A stretch of DNA of 64,000 bases, from contig JACBWW010000021.1 of the NCBI GenBank assembly GCA_020086605.1, forward strand, positions 590,209 through 654,208. The letters are read 5' to 3'. The position numbers were made by a program, and so were the translations under genes. Positions 1-10,328 of the stretch are shown here, piece by piece. How positions within the stretch are numbered: position 1 is the first letter of the stretch; every line of letters begins with the position of its first letter. The notes under the pieces were generated by a model. That model was not told the origin of the DNA and did no database searches. It was given only the letters and a program-made list of their open reading frames with translations. Source of the DNA: Lanius collurio (Eukaryota > Chordata > Aves > Passeriformes > Laniidae).

Positions 1-89
1 TCTTTCTCCTGCTGCCTTCTCCTACCGTGAATGAAGCTCTGCTTGTGGGAGCGGCTGTAGCGCTGGAGCCTTATTAACACCCCACCTCA

Positions 90-600
90 TTGGGGGGCCC
101 TTTCACCATCTGCTCAGGTGCCTCAGGGGAAACCCCGCGACCCCGGGCCCTTCTCCCCTCCAGGGGAGCCTCTCCCGGCCGTGTTCGGGAGCCGGGCTGC
201 CGCTGCCCAGCCCCGCTGCTTCTCTGCCACTGCTCCGGGCTTTTTGCTCCATTGTGGCCACGCACCTGCTGCCTGCCGGGACACCCCGCGGCTCCTGCCA
301 CAGCTGCCGAGTTTCTGCTGCCTCTTGCTTGCTGCCCCGGCCGAGCCCGCGCTGCCGTTCCGCTGCTCCGGGGCTCCTCCCGCAGCCCATCCTCGCCACC
401 CAGCCCGGCCGCCATCACGGCCTGAGGGCAGTGCACTCGCGCCACAGCGCCCCCTGCAGGCGCGGGGAGCCCTGCCCGGCCGGGAGCCTGCGGCGCCCCT
501 GGCGGCCGTGAGCGGAACTGCAGCGAATGGGAGCGGCCCGAGGCGGGAAGGGACTGCCTTGGGCTGCTGCGCTCGTTCGGCGGTGGCAGCGCAGCTGTGG
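90..600. promoter_or_regulatory. CpG island, possible promoter/first exon of an unidentified gene
   Basis: This half-kilobase is very GC-rich and by rough eye count holds about fifty CpG dinucleotides, while the following kilobases are strongly CpG-depleted. In birds and mammals such islands usually mark promoters or first exons. Open frames run on both strands (up to 216 codons on the minus strand), but long frames are expected by chance in GC-rich DNA and none resembles a family I know. A possible splice donor (GTGAGC near 507) is present but is weak evidence. The gene, if any, may lie mostly left of the window. The island status is clear from composition; the promoter role is inferred. A GC-rich repeat such as an old LTR is a less likely alternative. 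Confidence 0.6.
446..460 (-). promoter_or_regulatory. CTCF-type motif
   Basis: Read on the minus strand, the 15-mer CCTGCAGGGGGCGCT fits the core CTCF zinc-finger consensus (CC-N-S-Y-AGGGGGCGC) nearly perfectly. It sits inside the CpG island, a common setting for CTCF. Occupancy cannot be judged from sequence. Confidence 0.4.
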
Positions 601-620
601 TTGGTTGTGTGCCTGCTTAT

Positions 621-634
621 ACACACACACACAC
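621..634. repeat. (AC)n microsatellite
   Basis: Seven tandem AC units lie just downstream of the CpG island. Confidence 0.85.
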
Positions 635-699
635 CTAAAGGGCTTCCTTCTGCCATATCCTCGCCTGAAAGCCCCTTAATTTCAAAGTTAGAGTAATTC

Positions 700-2483
700 C
701 GAGGGAAGGGGGTCATGTTCCAAGGGAGGTTCCCACCTTCCTTGGCAGACACCTGCCTTTCAAACCAAGACACTGTTAGGGGTCTGTCTGAACCTTCATA
801 GCAAGTCCAGGCTGAGCTGATCTACTGAGAGCTTAAGCAGACTGAAATGGAGGGAGACCTAGCACTGTCGAGCTCATCTTGCAGCCTATTTCTTTCTTGC
901 ATCATTCTGATAAAATTCCCTGTAAATTGCTAGAAAAAGCTTAAAGTTTTGCATTGACATATGACGCAGAGGAGTGTTTTTAAGGATTTTTTGATAGCAA
1001 TGGTCTTCTTGTAATAGCCAATGTCCCACTCTCTAGATAGAGAGCAATATATAATGCAGGCCTTGTCCATCTTTCTAGAGCAGATCAGAAATTTTTCAGC
1101 AACAACTGCTTACCACCAAAATAAAGTGATCAATTGTATTCATTTAAATCAACACATCTCAGAAAATACTAATATCACACTCTGTTCCATAGCCTTTCCA
1201 TTTTAAAAAAATGAAACAAAGCATTTTAAGCTGTCTAAAACACCTTCTTCCAAATGATTTCTCCAAACAAAATAATTTGGTTGGTATTTTAAAAATACTG
1301 GCAAGCTGCAAAGGCTGAAATAGAAATGAAATGTTTAATTTTGGAAGAACATATGCTTCATCAGAATTTTTAACATTCATTTCGGAGTCAAGAGAAAAAC
1401 TGATGCCACAGACTTTCTTGTCAAAAGGAAAACTCACTCCTTTGCTAGTCCTAATATTTATCACTTCTGCTCGGTGTTAACAAAATGCAGAAATACTTTT
1501 CACTTCCCGTGTGAATGAGACGAGCTCTGTTACACAGCTGTCGCACTCCAGCCCAGAGGCAGCTGCACTTCAGCCCTCTGTGAATCCCTCATTCCATGGT
1601 AAAGGCTGTGGCTCTAGAGGTGACAGCCCCACGGTGACAGCAGCCCCCTGTCACAACTGGCCAGAGCAGTGAGCAATAGATCAGCGTTGCTGTCACATCG
1701 CTGTCAGTGCCTGGCTGTTGGCAGGCAAAGCGATGGATCTGCTGGGGCAGAATTAATTGAATCCCAATCCTACAGGCATCCTCCAGAGACAGGAGTTGGA
1801 CACAGCTACCCAGGCCTTTGGCACAGGAGTGCTGCTTTTGTTTGAAAGCACCTCTTTCCCAGAATATGTTTAAAAGTGATTAGCAATTGGCAGGTAAACA
1901 AGTGACTGAAAGCTTGGTTATGCACTGTAATTCAAATCTGGGGTTAGCACATCTCTGCTGTCCCTTCACACACGCTGGAGAGACCAGGGAAAGGGGACAC
2001 AAAGGCCTGGATGGGTGTGAAGCTGCTCTGCAGTGACAGAGGAAGAGCAGGCAGCAGGAGCACACGTCCCTCCCATCTCCCCTCCAAAATACGATCCCTG
2101 GAATGACCTGGTAAAAGCAGCTCTGGCTGCTGTGCACCACAAGGTTCCTCAGCCTGGAAAAGCACCAAGGGGTGATTAGTCCCTGCCTACAGGAGCACGA
2201 GGCACCCACCAGTCTCCCAGACAGTGCACAGCTGGGGGCTGGAGAAGGGGATGCCTCTGCCAGAGGAGATAATAAAATCCAAGCCTGATTCTGTACAAGC
2301 AGCTCCAGCTTTCTCACCAGAGGCAGAGGTAATGAGTTTGCTGTTCATGTCCCAGTGAGCAGCAGAGTTAAAAGGCTTTTTGGAGAAGGCATGTAGAAAG
2401 GGGAATGCTTAAAATGAAGCATGGATAAGAAATCCTTCCCCCTCCCTATCATGATCTTGTTGATTAGGAAAATGCTAAGTTAA
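700..2483. other. Unique non-coding sequence, AT-rich to mixed
   Basis: No gene, repeat family or RNA recognised. The part around 900-1500 is AT-rich with short frames only. The part around 1500-2400 is more GC-rich and CpG-poor, typical of ordinary intergenic or intronic bird DNA. Confidence 0.5.
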
Positions 2484-2632
2484 TAGAATCATAGAATGGT
2501 TTAGGTTGGAAGGGACCTTAAAGATCATCCAGTCCCACCCCCTGCCACAGGCAGTGACACCTTCCACTAAACTAGGTTGCTCCAAGCCCCATCCAACTTG
2601 ACCTTGAAGTTGTTCCAGGATAGAGGGGTGGG
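2484..2632 (-). mobile_element. CR1 LINE 3' tail, 5'-truncated
   Basis: The plus strand opens with TAGAATCATAGAATGG and continues with the reverse complement of the well-known bird CR1 3' end: the TTGGAAGGGACC box, a 'ccaccccctgcc' segment, then a stretch related to 'gctccaagccccatccaac'. The element is therefore on the minus strand, with its octamer-repeat 3' end at about 2484. Only about 150 bp remain, so it is a dead, severely 5'-truncated copy, as is usual for CR1. Confidence 0.92.
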
Positions 2633-4584
2633 TAAGTACACCCACCTCCTCTTTCAAGTGCTCCTGCTCCCAAGAAGTGTGTTTGAGGTGTGGGCCCTGC
2701 AGAAAGGGGCAGCTCCTGCCAGAAAAAGAAGAGTGTACGGTCACCTCCTAGTCTAATTAATCTCCTAATATAGACACCTAATAATCAGGTGTAGAGTTGA
2801 CACAACTAGAGTTGACTCACAAGAGCTTGGCATGTACACCACTTTCCTCACACTCCAACAGGCTGCAGGGCAGGAAAGGACTGACAGTGTTTGTCTCCTG
2901 TGATATTTGCAATTTTCCCTTTTCCTACCACCTCAGAGAAAACCAAGAGTCGTGTTCCAATCCTTACACAACCATCCCCAAGCAGTGCCCATCCCACTGA
3001 GACCTGGGCATTTCTGTCTCTTTTGATAGTGTCTGTATCCCTCAGAAAGACACAAAATGCCCCCAGCACGAAGCGGGCTCTGCAGCAGAGGAAGGAGCTT
3101 TGCTCCCAGCAGCTGGTGGCAGACACCAGCCCCTGAGTTCCCAGCCTGTCTGCAGGCACAGGCACTGACACGCCTCAGAGCAGTGGGGGTCCCCCAAACG
3201 CCCATGCATCAGCCTGCTCTCAGGGGACAATCAGCTCCTGAGTCACTGTACAGCCTTCAAACAAGGGCTTTGTGCACTGGGTTATAAAAAGATGGGTAAA
3301 GAAGTCTTGAAAACCAGTTTTTTTCATCTTTTAGCGAGGTGGCATGGGAAGGGGTGGGGATCGTGTGTCTCAGTGGTGGAGCAATTCATGAGGCCCACAA
3401 GCTTCCCTGAAAGGAGGCAAGGCAGCCCTAGAGAGATCAATCGCAATTTTATCTACCCTTTTCAAGTTCTCATTTCTTTTTATCCCATACTGCCAGATAA
3501 AAATCTCTGCCGCAAACATGGGTAAGGAGATAGAGCTTTATTATACCATTCCAAAAACATTAGACGCTGTAGGCTTCACCCTTTTATGAGTTCACTTTGC
3601 TGGCACTTCCCTCTCTGCCCCACCGCCCCCCCCTGCCAAATCTCTTCCCTTTAATATTTTTTCTCTCCAAATCAGAACAACAGGCACAAAACTAATTATG
3701 TGATATTTCAGATCCATGTTGTGTTAATGGCACCAGATCGCGTGTGACATTTCCGACTTGTTAGACTATTATTCTCGCTTATTGTTATCTCTGCTGCTCT
3801 GAATACAGGCTCAGGGCTTTATATCCCCCCCATGCACCAGGCTCCCCCCCACTCCCCCCTGTTCCCTCTCTTGTTCTCATTTATCAGTGTGTGAGGATCT
3901 GTGGAATATTAAACTGGCCCATGCTGGATTGCTCACTCTGTTCAGTGTGGGCACTGGTGGAAGGGAAGGTAGAGATGGCAGAGCAGAGAAGGTAGGGAAA
4001 GGCAAATGCCAGAAGGGATTTATGGGGAGAAGCCACCATAGCAAGAGTCAGCCCAGGGGAATCACTCTGACTTTAGGCAGAGTTATGTCAGGCTGTGAGA
4101 TGTCCTCAGGTGACCTTCCAGCGATGGCTGCCCATCTCACCTGCCTTGTATTCTCCAAGGGTGGGCAGGAATTCATGGGAGACCCTTTTGATGTTACTTC
4201 AACTCCCAAAGGCCTTGCTTGAAGAGACAAAATTGTTCCTTCTGCTTAGACCTGTGGGTGGGGCCTTAGGCAGCAGACTGACCCTGGCCTTGAGCCCCTG
4301 CGCTGCCTCTCAGAGTGACACCTCATGGGCCATGTCCCATCTACAGCCCCTGCTGCTGACCATAAATCCAGAGAGGGCCTTTAACCCTGGGCACAGAGAT
4401 GGAGGCCGAGGTCCAGAAGCCCCAAGAACCCGGTGAACATCAGCTGCTTTGCACCTGTAGCACGAGGCAGAACAAATGGCAAGAGCTAATCAAGGGGTGC
4501 TGCTGCCACCACACGCCTACCAGGCAAATATCTGTGATGCCACCTCAGGGATTTGACTTCTTAAGGGAATATCACGGTGCAGCT
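2633..4584. other. Unique non-coding sequence
   Basis: No recognised gene. A compact AT-rich segment around 3690-3800 has intact CpGs (near 3739-3741) and homeobox/SOX-like words such as AACTAATTATG and TTATTGTTATC. It could be a conserved non-coding element, but I cannot test conservation. The rest looks ordinary. Confidence 0.4.
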
Positions 4585-4647
4585 GTTGCCCCTTTAGGGC
4601 CAGTTCATGCTCCCAGAGGTCATGGGGAATATGCCATCATTACACAT
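4585..4647. repeat. 63-bp exact direct repeat, copy A
   Basis: This 63-bp block, from GTTGCCCCTTTAGGGCC to ATTACACAT, recurs without a mismatch at 6108-6170 in the same orientation. Similarity stops abruptly on both sides. It has no poly-A tail, terminal repeats or visible target duplication, so it does not look like an ordinary transposon copy. A templated insertion, a recent local duplication or an assembly error are the main options. Confidence 0.9.
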
Positions 4648-6107
4648 AGTTCTAGCTGCTCCTTCACCTGCCTGAGGAGCTCCCATATCCCGAGGACTGC
4701 TGAAGGTATTGGCCCGTATGCTGCCATCCTTTTGTTTCACTTCCTGACTGATTGTGCTCCTGGGTCTCTTTAGTCACACAAACACAGCAGCTGATTTGTC
4801 TCCACACAGCACTCAGTGAGATGGCGGGTGCCAAGTTCTTCCTGCTGATACAGACAGTGTGATCATGCCAGCACTGACACTCCAGGGAAAAGACTGAAAG
4901 GGTCCTGTTGCCTCCACTCCTGCTTGCTGAGGCTTCCCAGGGTGCCACAAATCGCTCTTCCCTCTCCAGCCAAATTCCCCCACTTCCTTCCAACCCCACC
5001 CTTGCTCCTGCTCCGTATGTGGTGACCCTGTGCTGCCAGGGAGCAGCACTCCAGACAAACCCCACGTGCCTGGCTTCACCCAGTAGGTCCGTGAAACTCC
5101 TTTTACCCTGTGGAAGTGTCAGGAGAGATCTATATTGGTAACTAAGCCAGGGCCAGAGCACAAGCTTCAGACATCGTCATGGCCATCCAAGCCAGCACAT
5201 GCTTCCCCTGCCTGCTCCAGCCAGTCCTCTCCCAGAGGATCCTGGACACAGTTCAGGGGATGGCACAAGCCAGGGACTGTCACCAGTGAACTGCATGGGG
5301 GAGGCCAAAGCTCAGTTGTATCAGCACAAACCACACCACATCACACCCTCACAGGACCAGACTGGATCCTGGCTCGTAACATTTACTAGAATAGATACAG
5401 CCTTGGTACAAATGAGCTTTAGAGAGGAGTCTTTGCCAGGAATATAATCTCCAGCTTCGTTCCTCTAGGGCTCAATCCAAGGAGAGTTTGCAATCATGTA
5501 CTGCTCCCTCTGTGCCAAGGAGCTGGGAGGGGGTGCAATACCAAAACCTGAACATTTAAGCTAAATTGCTTTGTATAACCGAGTCTCTGTCTTGGTTTAA
5601 GCCCCATCCAACTCTAATGCCACCCACACAGCTGGAAGTCACCTGGACTTCTGACCATGGGAACCCTTACAAGGGCCATTAGTGAGGCCACAGACACAGG
5701 CAGGGCTCTGTGAGTTGCCAGACAGGACTCAGTTGTCCCTATGAGTTGTCAGCTATTTAGCAGACACACATGGAGACCTGAAATAAACTTCAGCTGGGAA
5801 TAGGCTGCTTCCAGTAGCATCTGCAGGGATCTGCTGCAGGAACAGCTTGGCAAGCACTGCTCATGGGAACGGTGCTGTGCCACTGTGTTGTGCACTCAGG
5901 GGCCCCAGGCAAGCAGCAATTTGTGGGATTTCTGTGCAACAATTCCTGTCCAGAGACACTCTGTCAGCCCTCCTGGTTCATAACTCACTGACACTCCCTC
6001 TCTGAGCAGCTCCAGGTCCAGCTCCATGACTGCATTCTCATGGGCTCTCTATCCCTGTCTTGAAAAGAAGGACTAGGAGAGAAAAAAGAAGACACTGCAT
6101 GAAGGCA
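4648..6107. other. Unique spacer between the two 63-bp repeats
   Basis: About 1.46 kb of unremarkable non-coding sequence separates the repeat copies. I see no shared flanking homology, so the duplicated unit appears to be only 63 bp. Confidence 0.5.
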
Positions 6108-6170
6108 GTTGCCCCTTTAGGGCCAGTTCATGCTCCCAGAGGTCATGGGGAATATGCCATCATTACACAT
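6108..6170. repeat. 63-bp exact direct repeat, copy B
   Basis: Identical to 4585-4647. It is preceded by a purine-rich tract (about 6060-6100) with no counterpart upstream of copy A. Both copies happen to be open in the same reading frame, and the frame around copy B runs 189 codons (6060-6629). That frame has no recognisable domain and is probably chance. Confidence 0.9.
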
Positions 6171-8700
6171 GATTACCTCACTGCATCCCCAGCCCCTTCA
6201 CAGTGGGGTCTGTTGCTCTCCTGCTGTAGCCCCTTGCACCCCCTGCCCAAACACCCATCTGTGCTCTCTGCCTGCTCCCAGACCCCTCTGCACCATGCCC
6301 TGGTCTCCACGTCACCTCTCCTCCCTGGAACAGCTGCAGCACAATATGCTCCACAGCTTGTCAAGGGAGATGGGAGAAGGAGCAGCAAGATACAAAAAAA
6401 TAAAATAAAATACGTCTCGCTTAATCCTTTTATCGCTGCACTTCTTTCAGTCATTTACAGAGATAATAATCGCCCAGACTGTGCAGGAAGCACTGATGGA
6501 AGCAAGCACAGAAATCTCATGGCAGCACCCTACTCTCTCATCTGCTGTCACTTGGGTGTGAGGCAAGAAAACAAATCCTTACAGAGGGCAGCCCAAGAGC
6601 TAGTCCCAGTGGGGCTGGCTGGCAGGTGAGCCGGATCAGGGTCAGTAGGACATGCAAAAGGGAAAAAAATGGGAAGCAGAGGAGAATCAGAAGCAAACCT
6701 CTCGAAGGAGGGGAAATGCAAAGAGAGGGAGCAAGCTAAAACAGCACCCTGGTATCAAGGAACAGAGCAAGAGAGGGAAGAGACGATACAGCACCCACAT
6801 CACTTTAAAGCCTGTCAGTAAAACACTGCTTTCCTTGGAGATGGAGCAAATGTCAAACCACTGCTCCATGCCAGGGTCTGGAAGCCCTACCCAGGGCTCC
6901 TGCCTGCTCTGTCCCAGGGTATAGGAATGCCCAGAGCAAACTGGGTGCCTTGCTGTGCCCCCAGCAGGGACAATGCTCCCCTGGGATGGACCAGGCAACC
7001 TGATGGCCACTGGGGTCTCTGCTGCATTCAGCAAGGAAGTGGGAGAGAAAAATATCCCCCTGGGCGAGGGCAAGGGAATCACAGCAGGTTCCTCCTGTGG
7101 GAAGCAAGCTTTGAGCTGGCCTAAAGCCACCCAAGCATGGCAGCAGAAAGAGCTCAGAACGTCACCTCTTAGCACGTGGTGATTCAAGTGCTCCCACATA
7201 AAATGGCAGCTGTCTCTTCCAGGAAACAGATGCCTTTGTTGCTTTAAAGGGCAGTGGATCAAGGTCATCTTTTCCCAAGGTTTAGCCATCTCTTTCCTTT
7301 CCCTTCAGATCTGCTAATACGGTACATCAGTCTGCTGGCTCTTCAACACATCTCTTCCAGTCACATCGATTCACACATTGATTTGCTTAAGTGCAGCACC
7401 AAATGCTACCCCATTCTTCATGTGTTCTTCCTGCCTTGGGGAGTTCCCTAGAAGACCCCAAAGGAGCAGGCCCCTTATGAAGAGCCCCCACTCTCTGGGT
7501 GCCAGCCAGGCCTGTGACGTGCAGCACCCAGGAGAAAGGACCAGGAAACATCAGGTACCTCTGGGTGTGATTTTTAATTTCCTGCAATATTAAGATCTAC
7601 AGTACAACGCCAGGAAAGCAAGTTATTATCTGCCTTGGCTTTATCCTGCCATAAACTGCCACCATGGGAAGGCTTAGGGAGCTGTGCTGACAAGGACTGC
7701 ACATGCTTTGAAGGCAGATCCCTGTGTGCAGATCACTGGCTCCTACCCAGGGTTCCCAAGCATTACCTGGGCTGTGGGGAAGCTGCCTCTGGCTTCTCTC
7801 CAAGGGGAAAACCTTCCTGGGAGGGTCAGACTGAGATTTCCCAGGCAATTCTTGCTCAACTCATGGGTTTCAGCCTCTTCACTTCCTTCAGGGCCCTTCC
7901 ATGAGCCCAGTCAACTGCAGGCCTGAGGGGCTGCAGCCCTTCCACCTGTCCTGAACAGATTTGTGCATCGAGAGTGTTTCCTAAGCAAAAAATGCCAGTG
8001 GTTCTTTGTGCCTGTCCCCATAGAGAGAGGCAGTGCCCCAGGAGAGTGACAAGGAAAACCTGTCACTTATTCCTATGTGCTCCTACATGGGAGCATTGTC
8101 AGTGCTGAGAACATTCCATGGAACCAAAGAACAGCTGAAAACAAAGCAAAAAACAAATCCCCAGAGAGCAGCTTTCCTGCTCCTGACAAGGACATTCAGT
8201 TGATCACCAAACATCACCTCTGCCTCAGCCCTCTGGTCCCTTGGGCTCCTGATTTTATTCCCTAGCTTTGTGAGGAAGCTGGACAGATGGGTTTGGGGAG
8301 GAAGTGACAGGGAAAGGCTACCCTGGCTTTAGGTCCAATGCCAGGGGAGTGACACACAGCCATGTTGTGTTTCCCCCATGCATTTCCAGGGGACCCTAAT
8401 AAAATCTGACCTTCATGCTATAAACCTGTGACTGATTGCTGAGTAAGTCATTTCCTCCTGGCTGATTTAGCAGGGACTGTCCACAGAGCTGCAGTTTGTC
8501 TGGATTAGAAGAAGAATTCATCAGGCAGCAGCATGGCCCACCTGCCTGTCTCCTCTCATTCCCTGCTGGCTGCCCCCAGCGGTCCTGCCGCCCTCTTTCT
8601 CCCCAGACAGCCCTGAGCTGTGAGGAGGGGGAGAAGTCAAGCAGGGAAGAGGTGCTGGGCTGCCTCTGCTCCTTCCCTGTCATAAAGCTCTTAGGGCCAG
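6171..8700. other. Unique non-coding sequence
   Basis: No recognised gene or repeat family. Open frames up to 200 codons (6687-7289, minus) overlap frames on the other strand and show no known domain. Confidence 0.4.
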
Positions 8701-8900
8701 CTCTGCAGGCGGGGGAATATTATCTCTCCACGCTGCTGTTAATCTCTTTATGGCATCATTTGACCCTTTCTAACATCCATTGATTTTTGAACTACCCTTT
8801 ACGGCAACGCTTTAGATCCCTTTGGTCTAAATTACTAAACGTCAGTGCCCAGGGCAAAACATGGGAACAAATAAAGCAGTTGGGAAAAGTCCATCCAGTA
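8700..8900. promoter_or_regulatory. Candidate conserved non-coding element
   Basis: This AT-rich block keeps several CpGs (in TTTACGGCAACGC and AAACGTCAGTG) and carries dense short homeodomain-like words (CTAAATTACTAAAC). This contrasts with the CpG-poor flanks and is the look of a constrained enhancer. The call is inference from composition only. Confidence 0.2.
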
Positions 8901-8990
8901 ACTGTGACTTCATTGGTGCTTGTGGGGCTCCTTCTCCCTCCTTTGCTGCCCCTCAGCCTCCTCTCTGTTGGCACCCTAGGGATCCTCCTT

Positions 8991-9005
8991 CCCTCCCTCC
9001 CTCCC
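8991..9005 (-). promoter_or_regulatory. G-quadruplex motif
   Basis: The minus strand reads GGGAGGGAGGGAGGG: four G3 runs separated by single-base loops, one of the most stable predicted G4 topologies. It sits in a pyrimidine-rich plus-strand tract. Function is unknown. Confidence 0.7.
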
Positions 9006-10310
9006 AGCACCCAGAGGCACCTCACCCTGCCACAGCTGTGCTCAGGGAGCAGGCAGGATGGTGCCTCCCATGGCAGTAGGTGCTGAGCCCACCTGGCTCC
9101 ATCACAGATTCCCCAGCTCTGAGTTTCCCCAGGCACTGTCACTCTCAGGTTCTGCCCTTTGCCAACCTGTCTCCAAACTCACAATGCCTAAAGTCACATC
9201 CAGAAGAAGCTCCTGGCCAAGCCTTGCTAAGGCAGCCTAATAGGGCAACTCAACAAGAGGTGAAGGCTTCTGCTTTTAATTTACTTGAGAAATGACTTTT
9301 CATTCCAGATTAATATGTTTTAATTTATTTCTGTTTTCCTGAGCTCAGCCCTGGTCCAGCAGTGACTGTCTCCTTGCCTCATACTTGCTACTTGTCCAGA
9401 TGAAATACTGAGGTATATTGTCTACTATTATGGTAAAATACACAATATATCACACTGATGCATTCTGTGAGTATGACATAAAAATGACAAATGTGTTCTG
9501 GCCAAACACTGAAATGTATTCATCCTGCATTAGTGCAAAATTAATATTAATACGCTAGAAAATGGCTTGGGTGATGAGGGTTTTGTGTCATATTAGAGAG
9601 GACACTTCATTCCTTCCTCATTTTTTAGACAGCATCAGCCCTTAGTGCTGACAGGAGCCCCAGGATATCTACCACAGGCATATTTTCACAGAACTCCAGC
9701 CAGGACCACAGAGGATGAAATTCTTGGACACAACACAGACCTGAGTCCCACAGAACAGATTTAGAAGGCCAAGGTGGTACCAAAATTAAAATGGGTCCCA
9801 GCCTTCTCTGTGCTGCAGATGCTTCGTGATTTATCCCTTGTAGATTATCATCCCCTCCCTCAATGTCTTCTGTCACCGACCGTGTCAAAAACCACCACAG
9901 GGGAGGAGTAGGATCCATCCCCACGGGTGGTGGGATCAGTTCATCAAATTTGGATTTGGCTGGATTCACCTGCTGAGTGCAAGTCTGTGTCAGATTTTCA
10001 TAATTACTGCCCTCCTCGATGAGGTGTGGTAGAATAGCTGATGAATGCAATGCTGAAGATAATAAACTTTACAATTAGGCCATTTAATTATTCCATTGTG
10101 TGATTTCCATAACCACAGGCATATCTCTGCAAATTTATAGACCACGTACAACAAAATATACCAAGTGAAGAGGAAAAGCAGCAGTTTTAATGTATCAACC
10201 ATAAAAAATTCTTTCCTCAATTCTCATCTGAACATGAAGTTTCAGTTTCAAGCCCTGAAAGTGGCTCCAGCTCAGGTCTGCACACCATGATTAATTGCCC
10301 TGCCAGTACC
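9006..10310. other. AT-rich unique sequence
   Basis: The stretch at 9300-9600 is rich in TTAATAT-type words. A 141-codon minus frame at 9625-10050 has no recognisable homology, and frames of this length are expected by chance here. No repeat family recognised. Confidence 0.4.
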
Positions 10311-10328
10311 ACATACATACATACATAC
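10311..10328. repeat. (ACAT)n microsatellite
   Basis: About 4.5 tandem tetranucleotide units (acatacatacatacatac). Confidence 0.85.

Noticed and set aside
123..773. 216-codon minus-strand open frame over the CpG island
   Set aside because: Open frames occur in nearly all phases of this GC-rich DNA. The product is low-complexity Ala/Gly/Arg-rich with no domain.
6060..6629. 189-codon plus frame including repeat copy B
   Set aside because: No recognisable domain, and no splice or start context. The shared peptide with copy A simply follows from the identical 63 bp.
6687..7289. 200-codon minus-strand open frame
   Set aside because: Composition is not protein-like, frames on the other strand overlap it, and it resembles no family. 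A few such frames are expected in 64 kb.
9625..10050. 141-codon minus-strand frame considered as a possible retroviral or exon fragment
   Set aside because: No motif of gag, pol, env or any host family could be pointed to, and the length is within chance expectation.
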